Shown in pieces: positions 26,029 to 34,333 of a DNA stretch of 47,385 nt. The stretch lies in assembly GCA_005223075.1 (NCBI GenBank), contig NJBO01000002.1:65836-113220 (forward strand), read 5' to 3'. The number at the start of each line of letters is the position of its first letter. Positions within the stretch are counted from its first letter, which is position 1. The DNA comes from a candidate division TA06 bacterium B3_TA06 (GTDB lineage: Bacteria > Hydrothermota > Tepidihabitantia > B3-TA06). The notes under the pieces were generated by a model. That model was not told the origin of the DNA. It saw nothing but the letters and a program-made list of their open reading frames with translations, and made no database searches. The translations under genes and the position numbers were made by a program.

Positions 26029-28776
26029 TTGGCCGAGGAGGTACTTCTTCCACAGGTTCCTCTGCATGTGCTTGCGCGGATCGCACGCGACGAAAGGGTT
26101 ACTCATGGAATCACCAAAACGAGATCCGTGCTGCTTTACACCGATATCTCGGGTTTTACGCCGCTTACCGATGCGTTGACCGCCGCAGGTAAGGAGGGGA
26201 TCGAGTGGGTCACGGAGATACTCAACGACCACTTCTGGCGACTCTCTCGAATACTTGCAGACTACAATGGCATTCTCCTAAAACTGGGCGGCGACTCGCT
26301 GCTTGCCCGTTTCGACGGTGTGGATGCCGTTGACCGCGCAACCGATGCGGCATGGGAGATGCTTGACTGGTTCAAGGGGCATCCCGAGGTTAAGACTCGT
26401 AAAGGGGACTTCCCCCTCTCGATAAAGGCGATCGTGGGAGGCGGGGCATACTTTGAGGCGATCCTGGGCGATGAGGAAAAGAGCAACTGGTTTCCGCTGG
26501 GTGAGGTGGTTGAAGAACTGGCCCGCGCAGAAAAGGCGGTAGGAGCAGGTGAATTTATCGTAAAAAAGGGCTTGCAGGAGGAGATGTTTCCTTCTGAACC
26601 CTACCCTGTGATTGAGGATGCCGAGCGTGCAAAACTTGCCGGGGTGACGCGCTCGTTCCTGCCGGTAGGTAAGAGCGGAAAACCGGCACTCTCATCGGGT
26701 GGGGAATACCGGGTGGTAGCGCCTATCTTCCTGAATATGCACGGTTACGATCCGGCAAACCCTCGCTTCGACACACTCAACGAGTTCTATCTCGACCTTT
26801 ACAGACTTCTTAGTGGATACCATGGGACAATCAACAAGGTTAACATCGCGCCTCAGGGAAGCACGTTTCTGATACTATTCGGTGCTCCTTTAAGCCATAA
26901 AGAGGATCGTGCCAATTCCGCCGCCTTCTTCGCTGAACTGGCGAAACTTACCACGCCCTTCAAGCTCAAGGCGGGGCTTGCATACGGAGCGTGCTTTGCC
27001 GGATTTATAGGTGGACCCCAGAAGGAGTACACGGTCATCGGCCAGCGGGTGAACGCCGCCGCAAAGCTCATGAGCGCCTCTGAGCCGGGCGAGTTTGTAA
27101 TCACAGCAGAGGCCGCACAGAAGTTTGCCGACCTTTATGAAAGCAAGTCCCTCTCCCCTGCCGTGATCAGCGGGGTAGGCTACCAGCGATTTGAACTTGG
27201 CAAGGCCAGGAAAGTTCCAACCAAAGTGCCTGGCGAGTGGACGACGCACGAGCCAGAGCTCGATCGTGCGGTTGAACTTGCCTCGGGGGAAAGTATGGTG
27301 GTGGGGATCGCAGGCGATCACGGAATGGGCAAGAGCCGATTCCTGCGCCGCTTAGCCGAAAGGCTTGCTCCAACGCACGAGGTGCTTGAGGTTTCGCTCG
27401 ATGAAAGAGGAGCCCCTTATCAGGTCTTTCGACGCATCCTCATGAGCCAGGCCTCTATCAAGGAAGATGACTCGGCAGACCTAAAGCATAAAAAACTTAC
27501 AGACCATCTGAGTGATGTGGTAAGGAATGCTGGAGAGAGCCTCGAAGTGGACGAATTGCTGAGGCGTTTTGCATTCATCGCAGGGATGCTTTTCGGCCTG
27601 GGGCAGGCACAGGAAGAGATAGCCGCGTATTCCCCAGAGCTGAGGGTTGAAAACTTGATGGATGCTTTCCGCAGCTACATCCTGCGACGTGCTGCAGGGC
27701 GTCCTTTAGCGCTTCTGGTTGACGATCCTGCAAGAGGCGAGGTAGGTTCGCTTGAGATGCTTGCATTCGCCACACGAACAATACCTCGCCTTAGGCCCCA
27801 AGGGATAACCTTCTTCTTTACATACAACCCGGAGTTCGAAGAGACGTTCTGTAAAGGATTGGAGATACCACAAGAGAGTCTACAAAATGTTACCCTTGAA
27901 CCGCTCTCCGCATCGGATTCAAGGGAACTTGCAGAGCGAATACTGGGTGCTGGGGCCGACGACGCGGTTCATCAATTCCTTTATGAACGCTCACTCGGCA
28001 ATCCGTCGGTTCTTGAACAGTGGGCCGGCTATCTCCTGGATAAGAACTTGATCACCGAGATGGACGGCAAGTGGGTAATGGGCGAGGGGGTGGATGCGGC
28101 GGAGATACCGGATGACCTCTACAGCCTTGTCTTCTCCAGGCTAGACAGACTTCCCGAGGAGGTCCGCCAGACACTCAGACTGGGTGCTGTATACGGGATG
28201 CACTTCCCGTCTACGATTATTGCGCACATTATGAAAAAGGTTGATGTGGCGGGACTTATGTCCCCTGCGACAGCCTCCGGACTTATCTATCCCATAGAGG
28301 CGGGTGAGACAGAGTACGTATTCAGGCAAACGCTCGTGCGTGATGTTTGCTACGACTCGATCCTTCGAGGTGATCGTGAACGTCTGCACCGGGAGGTTAC
28401 AAGGGCGATCGAGGTCCTTTACGTCGAATCGCTGGAGCGCTATTTTACGATGCTTGCCCATCACTCGGCCGAATCCGGCGACTGGGAACAGACGTTCAAT
28501 TACAGCCTTCGCTCGGCCAAAGAGAACCGCCGGTTATTCCGCAACGAGGCGGCCAAGGTGTTGATCTCTTCACTCTCGCCTGAAAATGCAAAAGCTATAA
28601 CCGATCTCTTCGTCCAGAAGTGGCTTGATAAGAAGCGAATATCTCCAGAGGTTAAGGAGGAAACCAGCAAAGTAGAAAAAACGGATGTAGGGGAGGAAGT
28701 GGCAGCCCGCGTAAAGGAGAAGGAAGACTTAAGTCACGGAGAAGGCTCCGGCGACCTCCCTAATAGACCTGAATAA
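26029..28776 (+). CDS. Double class III cyclase domain fused to AAA ATPase (soluble adenylyl cyclase-like layout)
   Basis: The 915-residue protein starts at TTG after AAGGAGAGAGG. The first cyclase homology domain has both metal Asp residues (Asp39 in LYTDISGFTPL, Asp89 in LGGDSLLARF). The second (about 228-370) lacks them (NMHGYD; QGSTFLILFG) but keeps the Asn of the transition-state motif in VIGQRVNAAAKLM (Asn342, with Lys346 for the usual Arg). A P-loop ATPase follows, with Walker A GDHGMGKS (429-436) and a later LALLVDDPARGE, then a helical STAND-like region. The charged tail (about 875-915) looks disordered. This order, C1-C2-NTPase, is that of soluble adenylyl cyclases. A cNMP-producing sensor is the best inference, but the Lys substitution means activity is not assured. 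No receptor domain is visible. Confidence 0.85.
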   Translation: MAEEVLLPQVPLHVLARIARDERVTHGITKTRSVLLYTDISGFTPLTDALTAAGKEGIEWVTEILNDHFWRLSRILADYNGILLKLGGDSLLARFDGVDAVDRATDAAWEMLDWFKGHPEVKTRKGDFPLSIKAIVGGGAYFEAILGDEEKSNWFPLGEVVEELARAEKAVGAGEFIVKKGLQEEMFPSEPYPVIEDAERAKLAGVTRSFLPVGKSGKPALSSGGEYRVVAPIFLNMHGYDPANPRFDTLNEFYLDLYRLLSGYHGTINKVNIAPQGSTFLILFGAPLSHKEDRANSAAFFAELAKLTTPFKLKAGLAYGACFAGFIGGPQKEYTVIGQRVNAAAKLMSASEPGEFVITAEAAQKFADLYESKSLSPAVISGVGYQRFELGKARKVPTKVPGEWTTHEPELDRAVELASGESMVVGIAGDHGMGKSRFLRRLAERLAPTHEVLEVSLDERGAPYQVFRRILMSQASIKEDDSADLKHKKLTDHLSDVVRNAGESLEVDELLRRFAFIAGMLFGLGQAQEEIAAYSPELRVENLMDAFRSYILRRAAGRPLALLVDDPARGEVGSLEMLAFATRTIPRLRPQGITFFFTYNPEFEETFCKGLEIPQESLQNVTLEPLSASDSRELAERILGAGADDAVHQFLYERSLGNPSVLEQWAGYLLDKNLITEMDGKWVMGEGVDAAEIPDDLYSLVFSRLDRLPEEVRQTLRLGAVYGMHFPSTIIAHIMKKVDVAGLMSPATASGLIYPIEAGETEYVFRQTLVRDVCYDSILRGDRERLHREVTRAIEVLYVESLERYFTMLAHHSAESGDWEQTFNYSLRSAKENRRLFRNEAAKVLISSLSPENAKAITDLFVQKWLDKKRISPEVKEETSKVEKTDVGEEVAARVKEKEDLSHGEGSGDLPNRPE

Positions 28777-28833
28777 ACATCCGAGAGAATACATACCTGG
28801 AAGGCGGTTGAGAGTCCAAACACTGCGTAAGGA

Positions 28834-28879
28834 TTTAAAAAAACAAAAGAAAACCCCGCGCCGAAACGCCGGCACGGGG
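28834..28879 (-). terminator. Rho-independent terminator of the lipoprotein gene
   Basis: On the minus strand, CCCCGTGCCG (28879-28870) and CGGCGCGGGG (28863-28854) pair over 10 bp with one G-T wobble, and a T-rich tract (28853-28834) follows. It lies 27 nt after the stop at 28907. Confidence 0.85.
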
Positions 28880-28906
28880 CAAAAAGATCTTATCCGCTCC
28901 AAAAAA

Positions 28907-29770
28907 TCAGTAGTGTCCTATGTGCTGGGCGGTCTGGAACGCGTAGCGAAGGTAGACTTTAAGGGCATCGCCCTCGCCTAACATAACAACAGGCGCGGTG
29001 GTAATATCTCCAACTACCGCGAACTTGCCGAAGTAACCATCAGCGGTCATGAAGTAGTAAACCTGATCCTTTTCAAGCATCACTGTGTCAGAGTAGGTAG
29101 CAGATGAATCCTTTACATCCAGCCAGTTCTGTATATGAACTTCTGCAGGCTCGACACCGTTTCTATTCTCGCTTCCAAGCGTCATCGTATTGGTAATGTA
29201 GAGATTTTCGCCTCCAGCATCTGTAAATAAAAAGAAATCCGCCTCACCGTTCGCTGTCAGATTTTCCTCAGGGTGACCAGTCGCACGATCAAAGCGAAGT
29301 GCGTTGTTTATACCCTCTTCAGGAGGGGTAGCATCAGGATTATAGCCTAGATAGGAGCCCGAGCCCCACGGGCGGGGATAGAACATGCCGCCGAAACCCA
29401 GGGTCGAAACCGTGTCGCCTACCATCTCGCCGCGGCCTTCAAAATAGTACTGCTTACCGTTCTTTAATCCGCCTTGCTCGATTATCGTGCTATCCGTGAT
29501 GCCGGAGGCAACCGGCGTTCCAAGTTCACTACCAGGTAGATTACTCATATCAAAGGTGTCCACGTAAACGCTTACACCTTCAAGCCCTTCAGGCAGCTCG
29601 GCTGGAAAACCTTTGATCTCTATTCTAACGCTGTCGTCACCCGGAGTGGCGATTACCTTCAACTCCTCGGTGAGCAGTTTCTCTATCCCTTCAACGTCCG
29701 GGGGCTTGGGAATCAATCCACAACCAACGATAAGGATAGCTAAAGGTAGGGTTATCAAGATTTTCTTCAT
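28907..29770 (-). CDS. Lipoprotein of unknown function
   Basis: The 287-residue protein has a lipoprotein signal peptide (MKKILITLPLAILIVGC) and starts behind a strong AGGAGG. The mature part is beta-rich; one stretch (VSVYVDTFDMS ... GLKNGKQYYFEGRGEM) is Fn3-like. No enzyme motif is visible. It has its own promoter, a 5' UTR stem-loop and its own terminator, so it is a single-gene unit. I do not recognise a named family. It precedes the OmpA-family gene on the same strand, so an outer-membrane or periplasmic location is plausible. Confidence 0.8.
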   Translation of the reverse strand: MKKILITLPLAILIVGCGLIPKPPDVEGIEKLLTEELKVIATPGDDSVRIEIKGFPAELPEGLEGVSVYVDTFDMSNLPGSELGTPVASGITDSTIIEQGGLKNGKQYYFEGRGEMVGDTVSTLGFGGMFYPRPWGSGSYLGYNPDATPPEEGINNALRFDRATGHPEENLTANGEADFFLFTDAGGENLYITNTMTLGSENRNGVEPAEVHIQNWLDVKDSSATYSDTVMLEKDQVYYFMTADGYFGKFAVVGDITTAPVVMLGEGDALKVYLRYAFQTAQHIGHY

Positions 29771-29787
29771 CTTACCTCCTTTGGCAT

Positions 29788-29804
29788 CGGTTCAAGGTGA
29801 ACCG
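29788..29804 (-). promoter_or_regulatory. 5' UTR stem-loop of the lipoprotein mRNA
   Basis: CGGTTCA and TGAACCG flank a 3-nt centre (29788-29804) between the promoter and the Shine-Dalgarno site. It may affect mRNA stability or initiation, or be an operator. Confidence 0.45.
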
Positions 29805-29843
29805 GTTTTAGGCTCCGTAGTGGCGAATAACGCCCAACACCAT

Positions 29844-29871
29844 AGCATAACTAATGTTTGGGTTGTGTCAA
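29844..29871 (-). promoter_or_regulatory. Promoter of the lipoprotein gene
   Basis: On the minus strand: TTGACA (29871-29866), a 16-nt spacer and TATGCT (29849-29844), giving a 5' UTR of about 65 nt. Confidence 0.65.
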
Positions 29872-29970
29872 GGGAGACAACCAATCTTAAGGATCAGTAG
29901 TTTCCCACGCCCACTTGCGGTCTGCAAGAGGCATATCAAACATACCTGATCCTGGCTAAAGCACTATCTA

Positions 29971-31596
29971 TCAGGGCAAAACAACCAGCTCTACGCGGCG
30001 ATTCTGGGCGCGCCCGGCTTCGGTGTCGTTAGATTCCACAGGCATACTCTCGCCGTATCCACGAGCCAGGAGTCGTCCCGCAGGTATCCCGTGTGCACGG
30101 ATCAAGTAGCCGCGCACCGCCTCGGCTCGGCGCTGGGAGAGCAAAAAGTTTCCCTCAGCCGAACCCTGGGAGTCGGTATGACCCTGGATCTCGATGCAGA
30201 TATCCGGGTTTCCCTGGAGCACGCGCACCGCCTCATCTATGGCTGGATAGGATGAAGCCGGAATTACGGCGCTTCCTGATGGAAAGTAGATGCCGCTGAT
30301 GCGGATACGCGCGTCGCTTCTCAGCATCGAGATCGTTACTGCAAGCGGCATACCCGCAGAAACCAGAACGGTCTCCCTCTGGGGCAGGTAACCTGGGGCA
30401 ACTGCCTCGATCGTGTAGGAACCAGGCGGAAGGCTGAAGTGGGTCTCTCCAACCTCATCTGTAGCCAGAGTGATGGCTGCCACAGAAACCGAGACACCAG
30501 GTATGACACCTCCGGTTTGGCGATCGACAGTTTTTACTATAAGGTGTGCGCCGGTGCGATCCGGTTCAAGCTCTACCTCAAGCAACGCGGGCCGACGAGG
30601 GGTAAAGTTCAGGGTATAGGTCTGAGGCGTATATCCGGGCGCACTTACGGTTACCTTATACCGACCGTTCTGCACATCTAAAACACGCTCGCCGCTTAGG
30701 CCGATTACAAAAACGCCCGGATAATGATCCGCGATTGTAACCTGGGCGGCGAGGGGCTCGCCGGTAGAAGCATCCCTTACCCTGACGAGAAGCAAAGCCT
30801 TGCGTCTTACGATCTGCGGAACCGGCGAGTAAGCCAGGCCTACTGAGATCTGATTCACATACTCCCCGCCTTCAAGATCGATACTGCGGGCGTCAGGGGT
30901 AAGCCCAAAGTCAGCCGCATAAAATAAACTTATCCCGATATCGGTGAGGATCCTCACCCCGGGCGTCAGCCTCACGGGGAAGGAATCAGCAAACACCTCA
31001 GCCGTAAGCTCGATGTAGGGATTGAAGAAGTCGTAGCGTAACTCCGCACCCGCCCCTAGAAGGACACCGGCTTTCTCACGCAGAAGTCCTCCAAGATTGA
31101 GATGAGTTGTGAAAATCTCAGTTTCTCTGGTGGCAAGCACGCGGACGGAGCCGCCGAATACCCCGGGATCGAAGAAAGAAGAGCGCGTTGGCAGAAAGGT
31201 ACGTGCGTCAATCCCCACGCTCCAGAACTCAAGCGGCCACGTGTACTTCGCCCCCAGCTCAAAATCCCAGAGAGCCAGGGTAGGTGAAACACCGCTTATA
31301 AGTTGCGGGTAGGAGTATCCCAGCCCCAAGGCAGCGCTTACTTCCAAGGGCTCAAATGGAACCCAGGAGCCGAACAGGCGAAAAACGGAGTTCTCCCACG
31401 TCCTGATGTCGGCGTCAAACATATGTTCGGCACCATGATCATCCCCGGCAAACGAGGCCCCTACAGTCCAGGCATACAACCCCTGGTTGCGGGCATCAAC
31501 GACACGTGCCAGTCCTTCACCTCCTGAAACAACAGGTGCACCTTCAAGAAATACCAGCGATGCTGATATAAAAATTACCAAAGCTATGCGCTTCAC
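29971..31596 (-). CDS. OmpA-family outer-membrane protein with carboxypeptidase-regulatory-like domains
   Basis: The 541-residue protein has a signal peptide (MKRIALVIFISASLVFLEG) and a GTG start after AAGGAGG. The first ~250 residues are alternating amphipathic strands, consistent with an outer-membrane barrel. Two regulatory-like beta-sandwich domains follow (ASTGEPLAAQVTIADHYPG...; RQTGGVIPGVSVSVAAITL...). The C-terminal ~115 residues are a canonical OmpA peptidoglycan-binding domain: IYFPSGSAVIPASSYPAI, IQGHTDSQGSAEGN, LSQRRAEAVRGYL, ARGYGESMPVESNDTEAGRAQNRRVEL. It should anchor the outer membrane to the cell wall. The promoter and a 5' UTR stem-loop precede it. Confidence 0.9.
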   Translation of the reverse strand: MKRIALVIFISASLVFLEGAPVVSGGEGLARVVDARNQGLYAWTVGASFAGDDHGAEHMFDADIRTWENSVFRLFGSWVPFEPLEVSAALGLGYSYPQLISGVSPTLALWDFELGAKYTWPLEFWSVGIDARTFLPTRSSFFDPGVFGGSVRVLATRETEIFTTHLNLGGLLREKAGVLLGAGAELRYDFFNPYIELTAEVFADSFPVRLTPGVRILTDIGISLFYAADFGLTPDARSIDLEGGEYVNQISVGLAYSPVPQIVRRKALLLVRVRDASTGEPLAAQVTIADHYPGVFVIGLSGERVLDVQNGRYKVTVSAPGYTPQTYTLNFTPRRPALLEVELEPDRTGAHLIVKTVDRQTGGVIPGVSVSVAAITLATDEVGETHFSLPPGSYTIEAVAPGYLPQRETVLVSAGMPLAVTISMLRSDARIRISGIYFPSGSAVIPASSYPAIDEAVRVLQGNPDICIEIQGHTDSQGSAEGNFLLSQRRAEAVRGYLIRAHGIPAGRLLARGYGESMPVESNDTEAGRAQNRRVELVVLP

Positions 31597-31635
31597 AAAC
31601 TCCTCCTTAAGTTCATACCTTCAACACTTAGCACT

Positions 31636-31652
31636 GCGATCTTCCAGATCGC
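31636..31652 (-). promoter_or_regulatory. 5' UTR stem-loop of the OmpA-family mRNA
   Basis: GCGATCT and AGATCGC form perfect 7-bp arms around 3 nt (31636-31652), between the -10 box and the Shine-Dalgarno site. Confidence 0.5.
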
Positions 31653-31666
31653 GTTCACCTATATAA

Positions 31667-31695
31667 ATGATAGGGAAGAAAGCACACTAAGTCAA
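31667..31695 (-). promoter_or_regulatory. Promoter of the OmpA-family gene
   Basis: On the minus strand: TTGACT (31695-31690), a 17-nt spacer and TATCAT (31672-31667), giving a leader of about 65 nt. Confidence 0.7.
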
Positions 31696-31753
31696 GGGGT
31701 ACGTGAGGTATAAATATCCCTCCTCTAACTATCCGATATCTAGTTTTTTTAAG

Positions 31754-33070
31754 TTAACGTATCGCTTCTGATAACCGTATACCGATCGTGCCGGGTGCAA
31801 GTTTGATAATCATACGAGTACCGTCCCTCAGGATAATCATCGTGATCTCTTTCCTATCGGGCTTGACCGAATCTATCGCTTCCCGGAGGTCTGTATAAAC
31901 CCTGATCTTCTTGCGGTTATAGCTTATGATAACGTCCCCCGGCTCAAGTCCAAGGGAATCGGCCTGGGTTCCGGGCACGACCTCCTTGATCACCACCAGC
32001 TTTTTGACCCCTTTGATAGCTTGCCATGCGGTTTCGGTACCAACTTTGATTAACGCTGAGTAGGCGGCCTGACGCAGGGGCTGAGGTTCGCTTTCGTCTG
32101 CAAGTATCTGATCCAACAGGGCTTCTGAACCGATGCAACGGCGCGCTCCCAGAAGGTAGATGATTTGTTCCCTTAGTTCTGTGGATTCTTCCTCTCGGTA
32201 CAGCTCAAGCAGCCCGGCCTCGATATCGGCTAGGGGTTCATCAACACACAGAATCTGCCTCAAGAGCCCGGCATGTGCAGCAGGTTCAAGCTCTTCATCC
32301 GGCCAAAGGAGTGCGGGAAGTGGAAGGGGCTTCTCCTCGTTGAGCTGGCAGTAGACGAAATCACGCGCGTCTTCAACCATCTCCATGGTTATCTGATGCT
32401 TACAAGGATAACGCAGGATCTCGGCGGGCACCCCGTGTTCGGCAAGGGTATCGACAGCCGCTTTGCCGTCGGCAAAATCCACGACATTGTCATACGCCCC
32501 GTGAAGAGCGCGGACAGCAAGACTCGATGCCGCACTGTCCAGAGGATGAATGGAATCTATCTCGACCTCAAACCATCCACCGACAGGAATAAGGCCGCGG
32601 AACAGTTCGGGGTAGCGGATTCCGACCTCGTAGGTCATCATACCTCCCTGGGAGAAGCCGTAGAGGAAGACCTTGCGAGGATCAACCGGATAGTCCTCTT
32701 TGACCTGCTGGATGCACTGAAGCACCCAGCGCGTGCTCTGCTCGACGGTAGCCTTGTGGAATTCAGGCGTTCCCCACATATACCATGCCCAGCCAAGCTC
32801 GCCGTCGTCTCGCTCAAATGGGAAAGGCGTCTCAGGGTAGAGGCCGATGGCATCTGCGGGATAGAACGACCGGGCGGTGCCCACGTAGCTCGACATGCGG
32901 TCGCCGAACCCGTGCAGAGCAACTATCAAGGGGTAGGTCCTGCTGGTATCGAAATCATCGGGCAACTCGATCGTGTAACCCAGTTCGATGTCGAAAAACG
33001 CGGTGTCGACTATCACCTCAGCCGCAGCCGGTGCAACTATTATGAGGGGTAAAACAAAAACTCTCTTCAC
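31754..33070 (-). CDS. Exported alpha/beta-hydrolase (esterase) with C-terminal PDZ domain
   Basis: I choose the GTG at 33070 because CTGGAGGC precedes it and a signal peptide follows (VFVLPLIIVAPAAA); an ATG 33 nt upstream lacks this. The protein (438 residues) has a hydrolase domain with an oxyanion loop LIVALHGFGDRMS, a nucleophile elbow FLYGFSQGGMMTYE and probable Asp and His later (HGAYDNVVDFADGK; PCKHQITME), like phospholipase/carboxylesterase or PHB-depolymerase-type esterases. A helical HEAT-like section follows (about 270-355). The C-terminal ~80 residues are a PDZ domain (GTQADSLGLEPGDVIISYNR). The PDZ fusion suggests targeting to protein C-termini. The substrate is unknown. It has its own promoter. 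Confidence 0.85.
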   Translation of the reverse strand: MKRVFVLPLIIVAPAAAEVIVDTAFFDIELGYTIELPDDFDTSRTYPLIVALHGFGDRMSSYVGTARSFYPADAIGLYPETPFPFERDDGELGWAWYMWGTPEFHKATVEQSTRWVLQCIQQVKEDYPVDPRKVFLYGFSQGGMMTYEVGIRYPELFRGLIPVGGWFEVEIDSIHPLDSAASSLAVRALHGAYDNVVDFADGKAAVDTLAEHGVPAEILRYPCKHQITMEMVEDARDFVYCQLNEEKPLPLPALLWPDEELEPAAHAGLLRQILCVDEPLADIEAGLLELYREEESTELREQIIYLLGARRCIGSEALLDQILADESEPQPLRQAAYSALIKVGTETAWQAIKGVKKLVVIKEVVPGTQADSLGLEPGDVIISYNRKKIRVYTDLREAIDSVKPDRKEITMIILRDGTRMIIKLAPGTIGIRLSEAIR

Positions 33071-33092
33071 TAATGCCTCCAGGTTGTAGGGG

Positions 33093-33120
33093 AATATACG
33101 CATTAACTTAATGATGTCAA
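33093..33120 (-). promoter_or_regulatory. Promoter of the esterase-PDZ gene
   Basis: On the minus strand: TTGACA (33120-33115), a 16-nt spacer and TATATT (33098-33093), with a short Shine-Dalgarno leader to the GTG at 33070. Confidence 0.7.
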
Positions 33121-33480
33121 TTAAAACGGGGTGTCATTGCGAATCCTCGTAGGGGCTGACCTTCAGGTCAGCCCGATTATTAAAGAACGGGCCGACTTAA
33201 AAGTCGGCCATACGTTACTTTCACACGAAACTATATCTAAAAATATAAGCTTGTCAATGTGAATTAGCGGTGATGGAGGACAGGTTCTCAGCCTGTCCGG
33301 ACACCTACGCTTCAGGGCGCGTTTGAGGGTGTCCTCCACCCCCACCCTACCCTCCCCCATTGAGGGGGAGGTAGATATGCTTCAAGCGGTTTGCCCCAGT
33401 ACCCTCCCCTCACTTGACGGGACAGTGTGCCCCTTGAGTGCCTGGTGCACTCATAGGGTAGGGGGTAGGGGGAGGGTGAA
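33121..33480. repeat. Gene-free stretch of palindromic intergenic repeats
   Basis: This gap holds four hairpins: GGGCTGACCT/AGGTCAGCCC (33153-33174), GGCCGACTT/AAGTCGGCC (33190-33209), GGACAGG/CCTGTCC (33278-33298) and CCTCCCCC/GGGGGAGG (33351-33371). A TGTCATTGCGAAT stretch at 33132 resembles the GCAATGACAC piece near 36165, and the CCCTACCCTCCCCC material resembles 19185-19260. I see no gene: frames crossing it are low-complexity. It looks like an accumulation site for dispersed non-coding repeats. Confidence 0.6.
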
Positions 33481-33484
33481 ATCC

Positions 33485-33512
33485 TTGACACAAGGCCTGA
33501 TTCCCCTATCCT
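33485..33512 (+). promoter_or_regulatory. Promoter of the Cys-hydrolase gene (leaderless arrangement)
   Basis: TTGACA (33485-33490), a 16-nt spacer and TATCCT (33507-33512). The ATG at 33521 lies 8 nt after the -10 box with no Shine-Dalgarno site. Confidence 0.65.
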
Positions 33513-33520
33513 TCACCCTA

Positions 33521-34324
33521 ATGGATGATCGATTCCCCGTAGTCAGGGTTGGAGAGGAGTATCTGAGCTATCAGAAGACAGGTAAGGGTAAGCCGCTATT
33601 CTGCCTGCACGGCTGGGCAGGGCACGAGCGGACGTTCGATGGTATCCTGCCCTTTTTCAACCCGCACTTTCGAATCTACCAGCTTGCCTGGCCCGGTTTC
33701 GGCTCGGCAAGATTGAGGAGAGGCCGATATAGTCTGGACGATATGGTGCGCTGGGTGGATAGGTTTCGTGAGCACTTCGGGTTCCGTAAGATATATCTCA
33801 TGGGCAACTGCATAGGCGCGAACGTTGCCCTTGAGTACGCCTACCAGCACCGTGAGCGGCTCAAAGCACTTATCATTAACGAACCGCACGGCTTCATGCC
33901 CGCCTACTTCTACCTGCTAATCTATCCGGTAATTGGGGATGTTCTACTCAGGGCACTCTTCAAGATACCTCCAGGCCGCTCGCTTATTATGAGTATGTTT
34001 CCCCTGGAGGATGAGGAAGGCACGGGTTACACCGAGAGGCGGCTGGCCGAGGTCCCCACCTCTTCGATGGCTGCATTCCTGCGTGCCATGTACCTTTATG
34101 CACGAGAGACCAACGCCTATGCCCGTCCCAAGATCAAGGTCCCAACTATATTCCCTCTCCCCCAGAAGACATTCGTGCAGGTGGCGGTCTTTGAGAGGCT
34201 CTACGGACGCTGTTTTACCAATCTTGAGGTGGCTCCCGTCGAGGGAGAGGTTCACAACCCGGTGGTCGAGGATCCCCACGCCTTTGCCAGGGCGGTGCTG
34301 CCGCATCTAGGGATAAGGAAGTGA
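33521..34324 (+). CDS. Alpha/beta-hydrolase with Cys in the nucleophile elbow
   Basis: The start is the ATG at 33521; the frame extends upstream to 33323 but runs through non-coding repeats and the promoter. The 267-residue protein has the oxyanion loop LFCLHGWAGHE (about 26-36), PGFGSARL, a nucleophile elbow LMGNCIGANVALEYA with Cys97 where most family members have Ser, and a probable catalytic His near the C-terminus (VEGEVHNPVVEDP). Cys nucleophiles occur in dienelactone hydrolases and PHA synthases, but the overall pattern here is that of a generic lipase/esterase fold. The substrate is unknown. The HD gene follows 9 nt after its stop. Confidence 0.82.
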   Translation: MDDRFPVVRVGEEYLSYQKTGKGKPLFCLHGWAGHERTFDGILPFFNPHFRIYQLAWPGFGSARLRRGRYSLDDMVRWVDRFREHFGFRKIYLMGNCIGANVALEYAYQHRERLKALIINEPHGFMPAYFYLLIYPVIGDVLLRALFKIPPGRSLIMSMFPLEDEEGTGYTERRLAEVPTSSMAAFLRAMYLYARETNAYARPKIKVPTIFPLPQKTFVQVAVFERLYGRCFTNLEVAPVEGEVHNPVVEDPHAFARAVLPHLGIRK

Positions 34325-34333
34325 GCAAAACAC

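Noticed and set aside
33323-33520. N-terminal extension of the Cys-hydrolase
   Set aside because: The residues come from low-complexity intergenic repeats and precede the promoter boxes at 33485-33512.
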